From Paramuribaculum sp. (GTDB taxonomy: Bacteria > Bacteroidota > Bacteroidia > Bacteroidales > Muribaculaceae), in contig JAIDTT010000032.1 of the NCBI GenBank assembly GCA_029060545.1, positions 1 to 47,674 on the forward strand: a stretch of DNA of 47,674 nt, read 5' to 3'. The notes beneath the pieces were generated by a model. The model made no database searches and had not been told where the DNA came from. It worked only from the letters and a program-made list of their open reading frames with translations. A program made the translations under genes and the position numbers. Below are positions 24,725-35,600 of the stretch, one piece after another; positions within the stretch are counted from its first letter, which is position 1; the number at the start of each line of letters is the position of its first letter.

Positions 24725-25396
24725 ATGCTACGACTTATTAAATCGATGCCTCCGGTCACTAAAAACCTCATCATCATAAACTTTTTAGTGTGGCTCGCGA
24801 TGGCTCTGTTTCCCGCCACCATCGGATTAAAAGCCGATGCGTTTCTCGGACTTCACTACTACGAGTCGCCCCTGTTCAACCCGGCGCAGCTACTCACCTA
24901 TATGTTTATTCACGATCACAGAGAGTTCTTCCATGTATTCTTCAACATGTTTACCCTCTTCTTCTTCGGAGCCTCCATCGAATACAATCTCGGTTCGCGC
25001 CGCTTTCTCCTGTACTATCTGGCGTGCGGCGTAGGTGCCGGGCTCATTCAGGAAGCAGTATGGGCACTTACCCTTCCACCCCAGGCCTATATTTTCGAGG
25101 CATATATCAATGGCCGCGCATGGCTTGGAGCCTACACCGTGGGAGCGAGCGGCGCCATATATGGCGTGCTGCTGGCCTTCGCGATGCTCTATCCCAACCG
25201 CCCAATCTACTTTATCTTTCTCCCCGTGCCTATCAAGGCCAAATGGATGGTACTCATCTGGGGCGGCCTCGAACTGGTGCTCGGTATGAGCAGCGCCTCC
25301 GACGGTATAGCCCACTTCGCCCACCTCGGCGGTATGATATTCGGCTTCATGCTTATGGCCTATTGGATCAAGAAGGGTACCGTGTACAGAGAATAA
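24725..25396 (+). CDS. rhomboid family intramembrane serine protease
   Basis: The 223-residue membrane protein has six predicted transmembrane segments and the rhomboid catalytic dyad: S142 in GASGAIYG and H200 in HFAHLGGM. The loop-1 region with HDHREFFHVFFNMFTLFFFG contains the conserved H-x-x-x-N-type motif. Rhomboids cleave transmembrane substrates within the inner membrane. I chose ATG 24725 because it follows the promoter; an upstream ATG at 24662 lies before the -7 box. A second rhomboid-like gene follows after 4 bp. Confidence 0.94.
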   Translation: MLRLIKSMPPVTKNLIIINFLVWLAMALFPATIGLKADAFLGLHYYESPLFNPAQLLTYMFIHDHREFFHVFFNMFTLFFFGASIEYNLGSRRFLLYYLACGVGAGLIQEAVWALTLPPQAYIFEAYINGRAWLGAYTVGASGAIYGVLLAFAMLYPNRPIYFIFLPVPIKAKWMVLIWGGLELVLGMSSASDGIAHFAHLGGMIFGFMLMAYWIKKGTVYRE

Positions 25397-25400
25397 CCGT

Positions 25401-26210
25401 ATGAGACAACTCATCGCCCGCATATCCACACCTGCCGCCACGGCGCTGATCATAGCCATCAATGCCGTGGTGTTTGTAGCCGTGCACATATTCGGGTCGT
25501 GGTCGGAGATGCTGCTCGGGCTGTTCTCCCTTCCCCTCTCTATATCCGATATCGCGGTGCGTCCCTGGGCTCTACTCACTTATATGTTTACCCAATACGC
25601 GCCATTTCATCTGCTGGCCAACATGCTGCTGCTCTATTTCTACGCATCGCCTGCCGTGAGCGCCGTAGGGCAGCTCAGCAGCCGACGCCTATGGGTGGTG
25701 TATCTTCTCGGAGGCATAGCCGGTGCATTGGCCGCACTTCTCGCCTGCCGGATCACGGCATATCCCTCGGACGGGCTTGTCGGAGCTTCGGCATCTGTAC
25801 TTGCAGTGATGGCCTACACTACCCTCCGGCTACCGCACATCAAGGCACCGCTCGTATTTTTTGGTATGGTGGAGCTGCGCGTACTCACTCTCATCCTGGT
25901 ACTTCTCGTGATAATCGCCACCGGCCCCTCTGCCGTCGATACCCAGGCAGCTCATGCGGGCGGATTCCTTGCCGGAGTAGCATTTGCCCTGTTATTAAAG
26001 CAGCGAACTCCCCGTCGGGTAACAGCTACACCAACTAAGTCGCCACAACCCATTGCGATACCGACTCCGGCGCCATCCACGCTACCCGACATCCCCGACA
26101 ACGAGATGCTCGATATGCTTCTCGACAAGATACGCCGTTCCGGCTATAATTCGCTCACTGAAGAGGAGCGCGCCAGACTTCAGCAACTAAGCCAACGCAT
26201 TGCCCCATGA
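25401..26210 (+). CDS. second rhomboid-like protein with cytosolic C-terminal tail
   Basis: This 269-residue rhomboid-family protein has six or so hydrophobic segments. The presumed catalytic Ser S130 is in GLVGASASVLAV, where Ala replaces the Gly that normally follows Ser, and the His is H185 in AAHAGGFLAG. The dyad is present, so it may be active, but the site is atypical. A Pro/Thr-rich linker (about 205-230) leads to a helical tail ending EMLDMLLDKIRRSGYNSLTEEERARL, seen on several Bacteroidetes rhomboids. Its stop overlaps the next start by 4 bp. Confidence 0.9.
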   Translation: MRQLIARISTPAATALIIAINAVVFVAVHIFGSWSEMLLGLFSLPLSISDIAVRPWALLTYMFTQYAPFHLLANMLLLYFYASPAVSAVGQLSSRRLWVVYLLGGIAGALAALLACRITAYPSDGLVGASASVLAVMAYTTLRLPHIKAPLVFFGMVELRVLTLILVLLVIIATGPSAVDTQAAHAGGFLAGVAFALLLKQRTPRRVTATPTKSPQPIAIPTPAPSTLPDIPDNEMLDMLLDKIRRSGYNSLTEEERARLQQLSQRIAP

Positions 26211-27352
26211 CCGTAACACGCCCCTCACGATCCACGGCCATTGGCCGTGCGGCTTCCGGTGCCGGCATCCTCGCCAATATCGTCGTGGGGCTGATCACCA
26301 TTGCATCGGCCTACGGCGGTATCATAGACCCCAACCGCACGGCGATACCGGCTCTGCTCGCCATGCTCTTTCCGGCACTGCTGGTGCTCACACTTCTGCT
26401 CACTGCCATCAATTGTATATGGTGGCGCCGCCGGGCACTGATCGGAGCAGCTACACTGCTGATATGCGCCGGGCCGATACTTACCTACTGTCCCCTCAAC
26501 TTCTTCCGTCCATCAGAGGCATCTATCGCCGAGCGTGGCGACAGGGTACTGAAAGTAATGACATTCAACGTGCTCGGATTCCACGACTTCTCCGGCAACT
26601 TTGCCGACAGCACATCTATCAACCCCACCATCAGGTTTATCCTCGACAACGACCCCGACATAGCGATATGTCAGGAAGCCACTCCACTTTTCGGAGAATT
26701 TTTTTCACCTCTCGTATCCGCCGACACTCTTGCCATCGCTGCTCAGTATCCCTACCGGTATACCTCGCGCCGCGGTATGGCATTGCTCTCGAAATATCCT
26801 TTTGAGCGCGTGGAAGTACCTGTAGCCGATGAGAATGCCTACGACGTATGTCGCTACGATGTTGATGTCGAAGGCATCGCGTTACACATATTCAACGTAC
26901 ATCTGCAATCTATCGGTCTCACGGGCGAGGATAAAGCCGTGTATCGCAATATGACCCACGGCGACGTTCCCGGCGGCGGTATGGGTGAACTTCGCCGTGG
27001 TATCTTCCGCAAGCTCGGAGCGGCATTCCGCGCCCGCGCCGAGCAGGCTGTCGAGATACGCCGGGCGCTCGACGATACTGCCGGTAATATAATCCTCGCA
27101 GGCGATTTCAACGACATACCCGGCTGCTATGCCTCACGCGTGATAGGCGGCTCTGACCTCACCGACGCTTATAGCCATGCAGGCCTCGGCCCGGCTATCA
27201 CCTACCACGCTGACCGTCTCTTCTTCCGTATCGACCAGATATTTTACCGTGGCGACATCGACGCACTGCGTGTCGACGCCCTCAGCGTACCGTGGTCCGA
27301 CCACTATCCACTGGTGGCTTACTTCCTCCTTCCTGAAAACTCAAAACAATAA
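26207..27352 (+). CDS. membrane-anchored endonuclease/exonuclease/phosphatase (EEP) family protein
   Basis: The 381-residue protein has three N-terminal transmembrane segments (about 18-105) followed by an EEP hydrolase domain. Catalytic motifs are visible: VMTFNVLGFHD, the metal-binding Glu in ICQEATP, AGDFNDIPG and the final SDHYPLVAYF with its catalytic Asp-His. Substrates in this superfamily range from nucleic acids to phospholipids and inositol phosphates, and none is indicated here. It is coupled (ATGA) to the second rhomboid-like gene, a neighbourhood I recognise from other Bacteroidales. Confidence 0.9.
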   Translation: MTVTRPSRSTAIGRAASGAGILANIVVGLITIASAYGGIIDPNRTAIPALLAMLFPALLVLTLLLTAINCIWWRRRALIGAATLLICAGPILTYCPLNFFRPSEASIAERGDRVLKVMTFNVLGFHDFSGNFADSTSINPTIRFILDNDPDIAICQEATPLFGEFFSPLVSADTLAIAAQYPYRYTSRRGMALLSKYPFERVEVPVADENAYDVCRYDVDVEGIALHIFNVHLQSIGLTGEDKAVYRNMTHGDVPGGGMGELRRGIFRKLGAAFRARAEQAVEIRRALDDTAGNIILAGDFNDIPGCYASRVIGGSDLTDAYSHAGLGPAITYHADRLFFRIDQIFYRGDIDALRVDALSVPWSDHYPLVAYFLLPENSKQ

Positions 27353-27372
27353 TCTACAATATATTAATTCAC

Positions 27373-29493
27373 ATGAAGAAATCAATCATTGCTCTGCTCG
27401 CACTGCTACTCTCTGCAGCAGCTCCATCCGTCAACGCTATGGAAAATCAGCGATCCAATCCCTTCATGGTCGACTATCCCGACCCCATGAACATCCCTCC
27501 ATTTGAGTCTATAACCACCGCCGACTATATGGAGGCCTTCGACGCCGGTATCGAACAATACCGCAAAGAGGTGAAAGCCATTGCCGACAACAAGGCCAAG
27601 CCGACATTCGACAACACGATCCTCGCTCTCGAGCAGTCAGGCCGCCTGCTCAACCGCGTGATGTACGTATTCTCCTCCCTCAACGAGACCGACAACACTC
27701 CCGAGATGGACGCTCTTGCCGCCAAAATCATGCCCGCCTACTCTGCTTGCATGGGCGAGGTAAGCATGAACGACAAGCTCTTCAAGCGTGTGAAGAAACT
27801 TTATGACACACGCGATCAGCTCAACCTCTCCCCCGCTCAGAAACGCGACATCGAGGAGACATACAAGAGCTTCACTCTCAACGGTGCTCTGCTCAACAAG
27901 GCCGACAAAAAGCGCCTCAAAGAACTCAACACCACTCTGGCCGATCTCTACATCAAGTTTAACCAGAATCTGCTCAACGCCACCAACGACTTCGTAATCT
28001 TCGTGGGCGACTCCACGATGCTTGCCGGCCTCCCCGCCGCCAGCGTGGCCATCGCCGCTGAGGAAGCAGCATCGCGCGGCAAGTCAGGCAAGTGGGCTTT
28101 CACTCTCCACGCCCCGAGCCGTCTGCCCCTGCTGCAGTATGCCGACAGCCGCGAACTTCGCCGCCGCATGTACGAGGGCTACACCTCACTTGCATTCTCC
28201 GGCAAGTACGACAATCAGCCCGTCGTGAAAGAAATCCTTGCAGCCCGTGCCGAGAAGGCACGTCTGCTCGGCTTCCCCACATTCGGCGCCTATATGACCT
28301 CCAACGTGATGGCCAAAACTCCCGAAGCCGCCCGCGAACTGCTTATGCAGATCTGGGAGCCCGCCATACAGCGCGTGAATGAGGAAGTGGCCGAAATGCA
28401 GGCTCTTGCCGATGCCGAAGACGCAGGTATCATAATCAAGCCCTGGGACTATTACTACTATGCAGAGAAGGTGCGCCGCCATAAATACAATCTCGACGAG
28501 GATGAGGTGCGCGCGTACTTCCCTCTCGAGAATGTGCGCAAAGGCATTTTCAATATGGCCGAACGTCTCTACGGTGTCACCTTCACCGAACTTCCCGATG
28601 CTCCCAAGTATAATCCCGAAGTTAAGGTCTATGAAGTGAAAGATGCCGACGGCAATCACGTAGCCGTATTTATGACCGACTACTTCCCCCGCGCTTCCAA
28701 GCGTCAGGGAGCATGGATGAGCGAATTTCAGGGTGCGTTCGTCGACCCCGACGGCACATCGCAGCGTCCTATCGTATATAATGTAGGCAACTTCACCCGC
28801 CCCACCGCCGAGACCCCGGCTCTGCTCACGCTCGACGAAGTGGAAACGATGTTCCATGAATTTGGCCACGGCCTTCATGGAATGCTCACCAAAGCCACCC
28901 TCCGCAGCCAGGCCGGCACCAATGTAGACCGCGACTTCGTGGAGCTCCCCTCTCAGATCCACGAGCACTGGGCTCTCGAACCCGAATTGCTCAAAACCTA
29001 CGCTTTCCACTACAAGACAGGCGAAGTAATCCCCGACAGCCTCGTAGAGAAACTCATCGCTGCCTCCACCCACAATCAGGGCTTCACCACCACTGAACTC
29101 GTAGGCGCAGCACTGCTCGACCTCGCATACGGCGACCTCACCGAAGGCAACACCAATATTGACATCCCCACCTTCGAAGCCAAGGTAGCCGCTGATCTCA
29201 AGAAGCCTTCGCAGGTAGAGTACCGCTACCGCACCCCCTACTTCCGCCACGTGTTTGGCTCCGATGGCTACGCATCAGGTTACTACACATACCTCTGGGC
29301 CGAAGTGCTTGACAGCGACGGCTTCGAGCTCTTCAAGGAACGCGGCATCTTCGATCCCGCCACAGCAGCCTCATTCAAAGCCAACGTACTTGAGATGGGT
29401 GGTTCGGCCGATCCGATGGAGCTCTACATCAAGTTCCGCGGCCGCAAGCCTGACGTAGGCGCTTTGCTCCGCAACCGCGGCCTCGCCAAGTAA
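27373..29493 (+). CDS. dcp: M3 family metallopeptidase, peptidyl-dipeptidase Dcp-like
   Basis: This 706-residue zinc peptidase has a signal peptide (residues 1-22) and the M3 active site HEFGHGLHGML (H495, E496, H499), with the third ligand Glu expected about 25 residues further on. The FVELPSQIHEHWALEPE segment and the C-terminal FGSDGYASGYYTYLWAEVLD motif are typical of Dcp, which releases dipeptides from the C-terminus of peptides. The signal sequence implies a periplasmic role in peptide feeding. It begins 20 bp after the EEP gene and ends at a strong terminator. Confidence 0.94.
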   Translation: MKKSIIALLALLLSAAAPSVNAMENQRSNPFMVDYPDPMNIPPFESITTADYMEAFDAGIEQYRKEVKAIADNKAKPTFDNTILALEQSGRLLNRVMYVFSSLNETDNTPEMDALAAKIMPAYSACMGEVSMNDKLFKRVKKLYDTRDQLNLSPAQKRDIEETYKSFTLNGALLNKADKKRLKELNTTLADLYIKFNQNLLNATNDFVIFVGDSTMLAGLPAASVAIAAEEAASRGKSGKWAFTLHAPSRLPLLQYADSRELRRRMYEGYTSLAFSGKYDNQPVVKEILAARAEKARLLGFPTFGAYMTSNVMAKTPEAARELLMQIWEPAIQRVNEEVAEMQALADAEDAGIIIKPWDYYYYAEKVRRHKYNLDEDEVRAYFPLENVRKGIFNMAERLYGVTFTELPDAPKYNPEVKVYEVKDADGNHVAVFMTDYFPRASKRQGAWMSEFQGAFVDPDGTSQRPIVYNVGNFTRPTAETPALLTLDEVETMFHEFGHGLHGMLTKATLRSQAGTNVDRDFVELPSQIHEHWALEPELLKTYAFHYKTGEVIPDSLVEKLIAASTHNQGFTTTELVGAALLDLAYGDLTEGNTNIDIPTFEAKVAADLKKPSQVEYRYRTPYFRHVFGSDGYASGYYTYLWAEVLDSDGFELFKERGIFDPATAASFKANVLEMGGSADPMELYIKFRGRKPDVGALLRNRGLAK

Positions 29494-29520
29494 TCCCCAT
29501 CCACACATATATAATATACC

Positions 29521-29552
29521 AAGCCCGGAGGCACCTGTTGCCTCCGGGCTTT
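29521..29552 (+). terminator. Rho-independent terminator after dcp
   Basis: AAGCCCGGAGGCA and TGCCTCCGGGCTT form a perfect 13-bp stem with a 5-nt loop (CCTGT) 27 bp after the dcp stop. Only a short T run follows. It could also serve the convergent PepSY-like gene. Confidence 0.85.
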
Positions 29553-29586
29553 GCGTTGTATGTATTGTTAATGATGAGGGGTGGGG

Positions 29587-30027
29587 TTACTTGTCGTATT
29601 TCACGAAATTACCGATCTTGTCAAACTTCAGTTCGAGGCCATTCGACAAAGTCACCTCATAGCCCTTACGCTGCTTCTCGAAGCCAACTATCTTATAAGT
29701 ACCGTGATACTTGCTGACATACATCGACACCGGCTGCGGAATAAATGCTGCGGGTACGGAGCCATTGCGCGCAGTCTCGATCTCTTTCACATTACCTTTG
29801 CTGTCGAAAGTAATCTCGGTGCCGTCGGTGAGTATAACCTCGTATTCCGATACACGGCCGAAGTCCTTGTCGACCTTCACCAAGCTTACAGGAGCCTTGA
29901 AATTACTGCGGAGAACGCTTTGGGCAGCCACAGGAAGCACAGAGGCATCCTGTCGATAATTGCTTCGGGCCTCAACTGCCACTACAGAAATTATGGCTGC
30001 AATAGCCACCATCATCAATTTTTTCAT
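29587..30027 (-). CDS. PepSY-like domain periplasmic protein
   Basis: The 146-residue exported protein has a signal peptide (about 1-21) and two tandem PepSY-like (DUF2874) repeats: one around EYEVILTDGTEITFDSKGNVKEIE and one around GYEVTLSNGLELKFDKIGNFVKYD. Both keep the Y-E-V-x-L-x-[DN]-G...F-D...G-x pattern. Bacteroidetes often encode such proteins singly. They are thought to bind or inhibit other envelope proteins, but no function is established. It is convergent with dcp. Confidence 0.88.
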   Translation of the reverse strand: MKKLMMVAIAAIISVVAVEARSNYRQDASVLPVAAQSVLRSNFKAPVSLVKVDKDFGRVSEYEVILTDGTEITFDSKGNVKEIETARNGSVPAAFIPQPVSMYVSKYHGTYKIVGFEKQRKGYEVTLSNGLELKFDKIGNFVKYDK

Positions 30028-30096
30028 AATCTGGTGTTTTTAAGTTAGTATAGAATCAAAACGCATCGTAGCAGCAAAAGGTTGCGCAAAATTGAT

Positions 30097-30104
30097 TAAC
30101 TTTG
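30097..30104 (+). promoter_or_regulatory. priA -7 box, leaderless
   Basis: TAACTTTG ends 5 nt before ATG 30110, so transcription should start at or next to the start codon. It overlaps an in-frame TTG (30092) that would otherwise extend the protein, which argues against that start. Confidence 0.6.
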
Positions 30105-30109
30105 TGCCT

Positions 30110-32605
30110 ATGACCGACGCCACCACGAATCCACTCTACGCCGAAGTGTTGCTGCCGCTGCCGCTCAACGCCACGTTCACCTACCGTGTGCCCGAAGCGA
30201 TGCGCGAGCTCCTTGCCATAGGCAGCCGAGTGGTCGTACCCTTCGGCTCCAAGAAGTTCTATACGGCCATAGTGCGCGCATTCTCCAACGTAGCGCCCGA
30301 AGGATTCGCAGTGAAGGATATATCGCTATGTCTCGACAGCAAGCCGATAGTGCGCCGCGGCCAGACCGAACTATGGGACTGGATAGCCGAATACTATCTC
30401 TGTGCCGTAGGCGACGTGATGAAAGCCGCCCTGCCGGCAGGTCTCAAGCTCGAGAGTGAGACATTCGTGGAGGCGGCCCCCGACTTCGACCCCGAGATGG
30501 CACCGCCACTGTCGGAGCGCGAGACAATCGTGTATCAGACACTGCTTCATCAGGACAAACGGATGCGTCTCGTCGAACTCGCTAAAGCATCCGGCATCAC
30601 GGCCATCAACATAATAGCCTCATCGCTCCTCGACAAGGGTGCCGTGATCATATCCGAGAAACTGGTCGAACGCTACACGCCGCGCCGGATCTCGTGTGTA
30701 CGTATCGCCTACCGTCGCTACGACGATGAAGCCCATGCCGCCGCATTCAAGGCTGTAAAGAGTGCCGGCAAGCAGGAGAAGGCGCTGCTCACACTGCTCT
30801 CGCTGTCGTCGTTTCTACGCCCGGGTATGCCCGAAGTCGAGGTCACGATGGAGCAACTGCTTGAAAAGAGCGGCGTCACGCGTCCCATCGTCAAGGAACT
30901 TGAGAAGAAAGGTCTCGTGGAGATTTACCGCAAAGAGATCAATCGCTTCAGCTACGACGGAGCTCCCCCGGTAGCACTGCCATCGCTCTCCCCCGACCAG
31001 CTGCAAGCCTTCGGCGCAATCAATGAATGCTGGCGCACCACGCCCATCACCTTGCTCCATGGTGTCACCTCTTCGGGAAAGACGGAAATCTATCTCCATC
31101 TTATCGACAATGTGATCCGGGCAGGCCGTCAGGCCCTCTACCTCGTGCCGGAAATCGCCCTCACCACACAGCTCACCAAGCGCCTGCAGAAAGTGTTCGG
31201 TGACAAGGTGATCATATACCACTCCAAATTTTCCGACAACGAGCGCGTTGACATCTACCGACGCCTGCTCGCCTCGTCGGAGCCGGCCGTGATCATCGGT
31301 CCGCGCTCCGCTATATTCCTCCCCTTCTCATCGCTCGGGCTGGTGATCGTCGATGAAGAGCATGAGTCATCGTACAAGCAGCAGGATCCGGCACCACGCT
31401 ATAATGGCCGCGACGCTGCGATGATGCTTGCCCGTATGCACGGCGCCAAGGTGTTGCTCGGCTCAGCTACACCATCCGTAGAGACATATTACAAAGCCAC
31501 CATCGGACGCTACGGGCTCGTCACACTCGCCAAGCGCTACGCCGACGCCCCGCTTCCGTCTATCGAATTGGTAGGCACCACCGTGCTGCGCCGGCGCGGA
31601 CTTATGCAGGGTGCGCTCGCCAAGCCGGTAGTCGACCGCCTAAAGCAGTCGATTGCCGATGGCTCGCAGGCCATAGTATTCCTCAACCGCCGCGGATACG
31701 CCCCGGTAGCCGTGTGCAAGATGTGTGCCCATACACCGCATTGCCGCAACTGCGACGTAGCCCTCACATACCATAAGCGCACCGACCGCCTCGTGTGCCA
31801 CTACTGCGGCACCGAGTACCCGCTGCCTACGATCTGTCCACAATGCCACGAGCCGGCCATGGAGATCCACGGCTATGGCACCGAGCGCATCGAAGACGAC
31901 ATCACAGAAGCGCTCCCCGACGCCAGGATAGCGCGTATGGACCTCGACACCACGCGCGACAAGGATGGCTATATGCGCATCATATCCGAATTTTCGCAAG
32001 GCAAAGCTAATCTGCTCGTAGGCACTCAGATGGTGACTAAAGGTCTCGACTTCGACCGAGTAGACACCGTAGCCATCGTCAACTCCGATGCCCTGCTCAA
32101 CCAGCCCGACTTCCGCGCCCACGAGCGCAGCTTCAATATGCTCTCGCAGGTAGCAGGCCGTGCCGGACGACGCGGACAGGATGCACGCGTGATGATACAG
32201 ACACGCACCCCCGACCATCCCGTACTGGCTCACGTGCTCGACCACGACTATACCGGATACTACACCGATGAGCTGGCCGAACGCGAGCGATACAGTTACC
32301 CACCATTCAGCCGTATCATCTACATCTACATCAAGCATCGCGATCCGCGCGGAGTCACCGAGGCTGCCAACCTCTATACCCGTAGTCTTCAGGAACTGTT
32401 CGGACGCCGTGTGTTCGGGCCTGAAGAGCCTGCGGTGAGCCGCGTGCAGCTGCTCTACATCCGTAAGATCATGCTCAAGATCGAGACATCCGCATCGATG
32501 AAAAAGGTGAAACTGCTACTACTTCAGCTCGGCGAACAGCTCCACACCACCCACCCCGACATAATGCGCGGTACAATCACGTATTACGACGTAGATCCGG
32601 CGTAG
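30110..32605 (+). CDS. priA: primosomal protein N' (PriA helicase)
   Basis: This 831-residue 3'-5' DNA helicase restarts collapsed replication forks. The N-terminal DNA-binding region (LYAEVLLPLPLNATFTYRVP) is followed by Walker A GVTSSGKTE (from residue 318) and Walker B DEEH (from residue 415). A zinc-binding cluster begins near residue 536 (CKMC, CRNC, CHYC, CPQC), and helicase motif QVAGRAGR comes after it. Order and length are canonical. The tamB gene follows after 57 bp with its own -7 box. Confidence 0.97.
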   Translation: MTDATTNPLYAEVLLPLPLNATFTYRVPEAMRELLAIGSRVVVPFGSKKFYTAIVRAFSNVAPEGFAVKDISLCLDSKPIVRRGQTELWDWIAEYYLCAVGDVMKAALPAGLKLESETFVEAAPDFDPEMAPPLSERETIVYQTLLHQDKRMRLVELAKASGITAINIIASSLLDKGAVIISEKLVERYTPRRISCVRIAYRRYDDEAHAAAFKAVKSAGKQEKALLTLLSLSSFLRPGMPEVEVTMEQLLEKSGVTRPIVKELEKKGLVEIYRKEINRFSYDGAPPVALPSLSPDQLQAFGAINECWRTTPITLLHGVTSSGKTEIYLHLIDNVIRAGRQALYLVPEIALTTQLTKRLQKVFGDKVIIYHSKFSDNERVDIYRRLLASSEPAVIIGPRSAIFLPFSSLGLVIVDEEHESSYKQQDPAPRYNGRDAAMMLARMHGAKVLLGSATPSVETYYKATIGRYGLVTLAKRYADAPLPSIELVGTTVLRRRGLMQGALAKPVVDRLKQSIADGSQAIVFLNRRGYAPVAVCKMCAHTPHCRNCDVALTYHKRTDRLVCHYCGTEYPLPTICPQCHEPAMEIHGYGTERIEDDITEALPDARIARMDLDTTRDKDGYMRIISEFSQGKANLLVGTQMVTKGLDFDRVDTVAIVNSDALLNQPDFRAHERSFNMLSQVAGRAGRRGQDARVMIQTRTPDHPVLAHVLDHDYTGYYTDELAERERYSYPPFSRIIYIYIKHRDPRGVTEAANLYTRSLQELFGRRVFGPEEPAVSRVQLLYIRKIMLKIETSASMKKVKLLLLQLGEQLHTTHPDIMRGTITYYDVDPA

Positions 32606-32636
32606 GTTTTTTGGCTGTGATATGGGAGATTTTTTG

Positions 32637-32644
32637 TATCTTCG
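32637..32644 (+). promoter_or_regulatory. tamB -7 promoter box
   Basis: TATCTTCG is a frequent variant of TAnnTTTG, in a T-rich stretch 18 nt before the tamB ATG. Confidence 0.45.
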
Positions 32645-32662
32645 CGGCGTCAAATCCGACTG

Positions 32663-35600
32663 ATGAAACTTACCTATAAAATTCTGCGCACTATTGCCGT
32701 TACGCTACTTCTGCTGGCCATCCTCCTGCCTGCCGCTCTCTACGTAGCGCTCTCCACCTCCGCCGTGCAGAATTATCTCCGCCACAGAGCCCAATCGGAG
32801 CTCACCAATCTGCTCGGAGCAGAGGTAACGATCGACCATATAGCCATATCCCCGTTTAATCGCCTCACTCTCCACGGCATCTCCGTAGCCAACCCCGACT
32901 CCACCGACTCCGAGCGGCCCAATGCCCTGACGGTACGTCGGCTCGGCGCCGGCATCAATATCTGGAACTATCTGGCCCACGACCGAATCGTGCTCAACTA
33001 CGCCGAGATTATCGGCCTCGACGCCAAGATCTACCGCGACTCAGCCGGCGCGCCCCTCAATATCCAGCCCATAATCGATGCGCTCGCCCCTAAGGATCCG
33101 TCGAAGCCACCTACCAGATTCGACTTGGCCATCAACACAGTGGTGCTTCGAGCAAGCTCAGTAAGCTACGATGTGGGGCGCGACTCTGTAGCTCCCGGTC
33201 GGTTCGACCCCAGGCATATAGCCATCACATCGCTCAATGCCGATCTGCAGCTGCCCCGCCTCTCCAACGATACTACCGAGATCGATCTCCGCACACTCAC
33301 CCTGACCGAACGGTCAGGATTCTCAATCAGTTCTATGTCGGCGCTCTGCGACATCCGCAACGGCGTAGTGGATCTCAGCGACTTCTCCATCTTCACTCCC
33401 ACAAGCTACATCGGCCTCAATAATCAGCAGATCGACACCCATGCCCTCGACCGCGAATCCATAGCGTATATGCCGGTCGACGTAAGGCTCACGCGCAACA
33501 GCCACATCACCACCACCGATCTGGCCTACTTCATACCGGCCCTGTCGCCGCTTGATCTTGACTTCCGCACCGCTCTCCATATCGACGGAACGCCCGATCA
33601 ACTGACTCTACAGGAGTTAGAACTGCTGTCGAGCAGCGGAGTCAGCCTTTCTGCCACAGGCTATCTCGAAGGCCTGATCACGTCTGATCAGCCATCATAC
33701 CAGCTACCACGTATGGAACTTAAGGCCAACGGCGCAAATGCCGCCGAGATAGTCAATCTCGTAAGACCGGTCGACCTTCGTATCGCCCGGTTGCTGGCCA
33801 ATGCCGGCACAATCGAGGCAACGCTGTCGGCCGCAGGCACCACATCCGAGGGCAATGCCTCTCTCGGTCTTATCACATCGCAGGGACTCGTCACCTTCGA
33901 TTCCGACTACCGCCTCAACGGCCGCGCCCCGGCCTTCTCGGGTTATATGGCTGTCGACGAGCTTAATGTGGCATCACTGCTCAGCGGTGTGGTCGGCGGT
34001 GCCGCATCCAAAATCTCCGATCTTTCCCTCTCGGCCAACTTTGATGTTGCCCTTACAAAATCCGTACCCGACGGTTCTGTTCAGCTCGATCTCAGCTCCA
34101 TCACATACCTCGGCCACACTTACACCGACATAGCAGCCGATCTCCAGACGCAGCAGGGCACATCCAATCTGTCGCTCGTCGGCGATTGCGCCGGACTGCA
34201 CATCGATGCCGGAGCTACACTCGAGCCCGTCGACGGAGGACGAGCGCTCGATTTCAGCATCGATGCCTCGCAAATCAATCTGGCTCATCTCGGACTTGCA
34301 TCTCGCTACCCCGACCGCGACCTCGCATTCTCCTGCTCCGGCTCGATCATCGGATCGTCGGTCCACGACGTAGAGGGCAATTTTGATATTGATCACCTGG
34401 AATGGATCAATGCGTCCGGTAAAGGTCTTGTGCTGAATCACGTTGGTCTCGCCTGTGTTCGTGGCGAGGAGGCCGACACTCTCTCCCTCGACTCAGAGCT
34501 GCTTACGGGATCGGTTGTTGGAGTGTTTGACTTCACCACTATAGCGCCGGCGGTAAAAGCCATCATTGCAAGCACAATGCCGCAACTCGCCGGAGGAAAA
34601 CCATCCGCACGCACCACCTCCGACACGTGGGCCAACGATTTCACTTACTCCTTCACCCTCAACACCCTGGAGCCTCTGGAGCCAACCTTTAAGATTCCGG
34701 TCAAGATCCTCGACCCCGTAAGGATATTCGGAGCCGTAAGCAGCAGCGATGGCACCCTCTCGGCTTCAGTCGACGCCCCGTATCTTGGTCAGGGCACCAA
34801 CAAGGTAATTGAAGGCACGGCTCTGAGTGCCACCGTGGTAGCCGCTACCGAGGAGATGCCGCAGAGCCGTGGCTGGCTCAACTTTGCCACCAACGTTCCG
34901 ACTAAAAACGGCAAGATGCACCTCGTAGCCAACTCTTACGCACGCGACGACCGACTCGACGGTCACGTAGAATGGCTCATCGACCGCGAACGCCGGTTCA
35001 GCGGCGACCTCAACGTCACCGCCGGATTCGAGCGTGATGCCGACGGATCACTTATTAGCCGCATCAATATCAATCCCGGCTCAGCCGTATTCAATGATAC
35101 GGTATGGACAGTGGAGCCTGCCCTTATCACGTACGCCGGCAAGGAGCTTACAGTCGACGGCTTTAAGGCATGGCGCACCAATCAGGCTATCGAAATCTAC
35201 GGCCGCGCATCCGAAAGCGAAGCCGATACGCTATTCGTGGAACTCGACCACGTCGACCTCGACTACGTATTTGAGACTCTGGCTATACCCACGGCGATGT
35301 TCGGCGGCAATGTGTCGGGAAAGGTCTACGCCACACGCGTGCTCACCCCCACACCACAGGCTTACACACCCGGACTCGACGTAAAAGGATTGAAATACAA
35401 TGGTACGGTGCTCGGCGATGCTGAGTTGCGATCGCGATGGTACAACGACAATAAGTCAGTGTCGATTTTGGCCGACATCACTCAGAGCGACGGCCGCCAT
35501 TCGTATGTCGACGGAGCCATATTCGTAACCGCCGACTCGCTCGATCTACGGTTCAAGGCCGACCGCCTCCCCATCGGATTTCTCAAGACCTACATGGCTG

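Noticed and set aside
28186-29250. 354-residue minus-strand frame antisense to dcp
   Set aside because: It is a mirror of a clearly functional M3 peptidase gene with an intact HEFGH motif.
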